Assembly (NCBI RefSeq): GCF_014193695.1
Contig: NZ_JACHZR010000005.1
Location: 62,001-126,000, forward strand
DNA: 64,000 bases
DNA from: Rhizobium sp. BK316
GTDB lineage: Bacteria > Pseudomonadota > Alphaproteobacteria > Rhizobiales > Rhizobiaceae
Reading direction: 5' to 3'
The position numbers and the translations under genes are program-made. How positions within the stretch are numbered: the stretch's first letter is position 1; every line of letters begins with the position of its first letter. A model generated the notes under the pieces. It saw nothing but the letters and a program-made list of their open reading frames with translations. It was not told the origin of the DNA and made no database searches. Positions 61,528 through 64,000 of the stretch are shown here, piece after piece.

Positions 61528-61756
61528 TCTGAAGCGGAGGCGACACCGTCGCCTCCAGCATCTCCTTATCGACGTATTTTCCCGCACCCATTTGCAGCGC
61601 GAACTTTTTTCGACCGCGATGTCGAAATGACGGCTGCTGAAACCTCATTGTTTCGGAACGGCCCGAGGCCGCGCCACCGGAGCATTGCAGCCTTGGCAAT
61701 TTCGGCTTTACATGCTGCTGCCCGGTCAAACGCCATCAGAGGATCAGGAGTTTCCG

Positions 61757-62098
61757 ATGCAATACGCGCTTATCATCCGTGAATCCGCAGAAGACTTTGT
61801 CCGCCGCGGCGATCCCGCCTACCGCGACGGCTGGACGGCTTACACCAAGGCACTGATGCAAGCCGGGATCTTGACCGCCGGCGCCGGTCTGACCCCACCT
61901 GAGACCGGCACGATCATGCGCCGCAAGGGTGAGGATCATGACGTGCAGGACGGTCCCTACCCGGAAGGCAAGGAACAGCTCGGCGGCTTCTACGTGATCG
62001 AGGTGCCGGATCTCGATGCCGCGCTCGAATGGGCCACACGCGTTCCCGTCTCCGAACGGGGCTCGGTCGAAATACGGCCCCGGCTGCAAACAGCGTGA
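61757..62098 (+). CDS. YciI-like (DGPF) protein
   Basis: A 113-residue ferredoxin-like fold protein with MQYALIIRESAEDFVRRGD, VQDGPYPEGKEQLGGFYVIE (the DGPF/DGPY motif that names the group) and LEWATRVPVSERGSVEIRP. DGPF proteins are the standard genetic partners of ECF42 sigma factors. ATG 61757 has AGGAG upstream; the longer frame from 61685 overlaps non-coding DNA. It stops seven bases before the sigma gene. Confidence 0.9.
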   Translation: MQYALIIRESAEDFVRRGDPAYRDGWTAYTKALMQAGILTAGAGLTPPETGTIMRRKGEDHDVQDGPYPEGKEQLGGFYVIEVPDLDAALEWATRVPVSERGSVEIRPRLQTA

Positions 62099-62105
62099 GA
62101 CCGTT

Positions 62106-63356
62106 GTGACATCAGATGCAGGTCGCGCCGCCGAAAAGGTGGCGCGCCAATCCTACGGCAAGCTTATTGCCTTTCTTGCTGCCCGCTCGCGCGATGTGCC
62201 GGCAGCAGAAGATGCCCTGTCCGAAGCGCTTGCGGCTGCTCTGCGAACATGGCCCGAGCGCGGCATTCCCGATAATCCCGAGGCCTGGCTGCTCACCGCA
62301 GCTCGCCGCAACCTCATACAGGCCGTCCGCCACCGAAATGTGCGCGACAATGCTCGCAACATGATTACGCTGGCTTTCGAGGAAGCCGAAGAGCGCATGA
62401 ACGATGTCGAAAATGCCGTCTTCCCGGATGAACGGCTGAAACTGCTTTTTGCCTGTACCCACCCGACAATCGACAAGTCTGTTCACACACCGCTGATGCT
62501 CCAGACCGTGCTTGGCGTTGACGCTAAAACCATGGCGCGGGCCTTCGTCGTCTCGCCGGATGCCATGAGCCAGCGTCTGGTGCGGGCTAAGGTGAAGATC
62601 CGCGATGCCGGCATTCCCTTCGCTATTCCCGAGCAGCACATGCTGACGGAGCGGCTGGCGAGCGTGCTCTCCGCAATTTATGCCGCCTATGGCTTGGGCT
62701 GGGATGGTCTCGATGGCGAGGAAGACAGTCGCACGGGCCTGACAGGCGAAGCCATCTGGCTTGGCCGTACGCTCATAACAATTCTGCCGGAAGAGCCCGA
62801 GGTCATGGGGCTGCTCTCACTGATGCTTTATTGCGAAGCAAGAAGACATGCACGGCTCGACGCTGATGGCCTCTACGTGCCGCTCGAGGATCAGGACACC
62901 GGCCTCTGGAACGAGATCATGATGGCGGAAGCCGACGCGCTGCTGCGCAAAGCCGGTACTTTCGACTGCTTTGGTCCGTTCCAGTGCCAGGCGGCGATCC
63001 AGTCCGTCCACGTCTCGCGTCGCCGGACGGCGGCAACGGACTGGGAAGCTCTCGTCACGCTTTATCGGGCACTGATTGCCATGAAACCGACGCTCGGCGC
63101 GAAGGTCAGCCACGCAGCTGTCATCGGCAGGGTCGAAGACGCGGCCTCGGCCCTCACTTTGCTGGACGGGCTGGAGCAACGTGCCATTGCCAGCTACCAG
63201 CCCTATTGGGCAGTGCGCGCGCATCTGCTTTCCGAACTCGGTGAAAGTGATGCCGCGGCAGAAGCCTACGGAATCGCGATCGGCCTGAGCGACAATCCGG
63301 CCATCTGCACCTTCCTCACCAGCAGGCTTAAGGCCGTTATTTCTCGGTCAGCTTGA
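62106..63356 (+). CDS. ECF42-group RNA polymerase sigma factor
   Basis: A 416-residue ECF sigma factor. Regions 2 and 4 occupy about 10-170 (DAEDALSEALAAALRTWPERG-type, TMARAFVVSPDAMSQRLVRA), and a SnoaL/TPR-like C-terminal extension of about 240 residues follows (LMLYCEARRHARLDADGLYV, AIIGRVEDAASALTLLDGLE). In Streptomyces the extension is needed for activity, and there is no anti-sigma gene. The start is GTG 62106 after a weak Shine-Dalgarno. The gene end overlaps the opposing OmpA-like gene by 20 bases. Confidence 0.88.
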   Translation: MTSDAGRAAEKVARQSYGKLIAFLAARSRDVPAAEDALSEALAAALRTWPERGIPDNPEAWLLTAARRNLIQAVRHRNVRDNARNMITLAFEEAEERMNDVENAVFPDERLKLLFACTHPTIDKSVHTPLMLQTVLGVDAKTMARAFVVSPDAMSQRLVRAKVKIRDAGIPFAIPEQHMLTERLASVLSAIYAAYGLGWDGLDGEEDSRTGLTGEAIWLGRTLITILPEEPEVMGLLSLMLYCEARRHARLDADGLYVPLEDQDTGLWNEIMMAEADALLRKAGTFDCFGPFQCQAAIQSVHVSRRRTAATDWEALVTLYRALIAMKPTLGAKVSHAAVIGRVEDAASALTLLDGLEQRAIASYQPYWAVRAHLLSELGESDAAAEAYGIAIGLSDNPAICTFLTSRLKAVISRSA

Positions 63357-64000
63357 GTTCGATACGGCGGTTCGTGGCACGCGCTTCCGGCGTATCGCCG
63401 GGCGCAATCGGCTGGAATTCGCCAAAACCTGCCGCAACAAGCCGGTCGGCAGGCACACCCTGCGCGATCAGGAACTTCACGACAGAGATCGCGCGGGCAG
63501 ACGAAAGCTCCCAGTTGTCCCGGTAGCGGCCCGTGCCTGAAAGCGCGACATTGTCCGTATGCCCGTCGACGCGCAGAACCCAGTTGATTTCGGGCGGAAT
63601 TTCCTTGGCAAGGTCGAGCAAGGCGGCGGCGAGCTTTGCCATTTCTGTTTGGCCATCGGGATTGAGGTCCGCTCCCCCAGATGGGAACAGCACTTCCGAC
63701 TGGAAGACGAAACGGTCGCCGACGACACGGATGTTTTCGCGATCGGACAGGATCTCGCGCAGACGGCCGAAGAAGTCCGACCTGTAGCGGTTGAGTTCCT
63801 GCACGCGCGCGGCCAGCGCCACATTCAGACGGCGGCCGAGATCGGCGATTTTTGTCTGCGAGGTTTGATCCTTCTCCTCGGAAGCCTGAAGTGCTGCCTC
63901 GACAGCAGCAATCTGGCTGCGCAGTGCTGCGATCTGCTGGTTGAGGAGCTCGACCTGGCTGAGGGCACGGTCGCTGACCTGCTTCTGCTCATCGAGCTGT
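63337..64000 (-). CDS. OmpA/MotB-like peptidoglycan-binding protein (5' end outside window)
   Basis: The visible 221 residues begin within a coiled coil (EQKQVSDRALSQVELLNQQI, ALRSQIAAVEAALQASEEKD). An OmpA-type domain follows (RVDGHTDNVALSGTGRYRDN, WELSSARAISVVKFLIAQGV, RATNRRIELKLTE). The layout, coiled coil plus OmpA domain, matches the MotB/TolA-like proteins of rhizobia that anchor membrane complexes to the wall. The start codon lies beyond base 64000. Confidence 0.85.
   Translation of the reverse strand, partial: QLDEQKQVSDRALSQVELLNQQIAALRSQIAAVEAALQASEEKDQTSQTKIADLGRRLNVALAARVQELNRYRSDFFGRLREILSDRENIRVVGDRFVFQSEVLFPSGGADLNPDGQTEMAKLAAALLDLAKEIPPEINWVLRVDGHTDNVALSGTGRYRDNWELSSARAISVVKFLIAQGVPADRLVAAGFGEFQPIAPGDTPEARATNRRIELKLTEK

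Overview
The window looks like chromosomal DNA of a Rhizobium-type alphaproteobacterium (Rhizobiaceae). The signs are high GC, a rhizobial sqdB-sqdD-sqdC sulfolipid cluster, an lpiA-acvB lysyl-phosphatidylglycerol operon, an rcdA homologue behind a perfect CtrA box, a zapA-6S RNA pair, and a tkt/gap/pgk/fba glycolysis cluster. No tRNA, rRNA, CRISPR array, prophage or intact insertion sequence was seen. Almost all genes have the same composition and close operon-like spacing.

Region by region. (1) 1-12.2 kb, minus strand: an envelope and cell-division block reading ybgC, tolQ, tolR, tolA, a second TolA-like secreted protein, tolB, pal, cpoB, tilS, ftsH, glmM. It encodes the Tol-Pal machine plus a tRNA-Ile lysidine synthase, the FtsH protease and the first committed enzyme of amino-sugar supply. 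TilS appears to carry a palindromic repeat read in frame. (2) 12.3-16.2 kb, plus: sulfoquinovosyl diacylglycerol synthesis (sqdB, sqdD, sqdC) and an unknown Thr/Ala-rich protein. (3) 16.2-20.7 kb: a FUSC-type membrane protein divergent from a MarR regulator, then fau, a YmdB-type phosphoesterase, an exported metallo-beta-lactamase-fold protein and a PPOX-family protein. (4) 20.9-28.8 kb: yebC, ruvC, ruvA, ruvB. This normally tight group is opened twice, by a minus-strand block (luciferase-like oxidoreductase, GNAT, chemoreceptor) and by an AbrB/PIN toxin-antitoxin pair placed exactly between ruvC and ruvA. (5) 28.8-38.4 kb: a Tat-type phosphoesterase, Nudix and DinB proteins, then lpiA-acvB, an MscS-type channel and a short 6-phosphogluconate dehydrogenase. 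(6) 38.6-44.2 kb: small regulator/effector cassettes (VOC + AHSA1 against ArsR; XRE + epimerase; MFS against LysR) with two gene remnants. (7) 44.2-53.8 kb: 6S RNA, zapA and a DUF4164 gene divergent from tkt, gap, a GNAT, a K+/H+ antiporter, pgk and class I fba. (8) 53.9-64 kb: PhzF, a 54-residue membrane protein, an MFS carrier, DUF1192, rcdA, rpmE, an ABC exporter, an orphan Bug-type binding protein, YegP, a YciI/ECF42 sigma pair, and the start-truncated end of an OmpA-like cell-wall protein.

The observations most worth following are the toxin-antitoxin module with its twin 9-bp operators inside ruvCAB, the inverted-repeat element translated inside tilS, the tandem duplication of the TolA C-terminal domain as a free periplasmic protein, a pair of two-hairpin repeats that each deliver a Shine-Dalgarno sequence, a perfect 27-bp palindrome before fba, the zapA-linked 6S RNA, and scars of deleted genes. 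Names rest on motif recognition by eye; no database search was possible.
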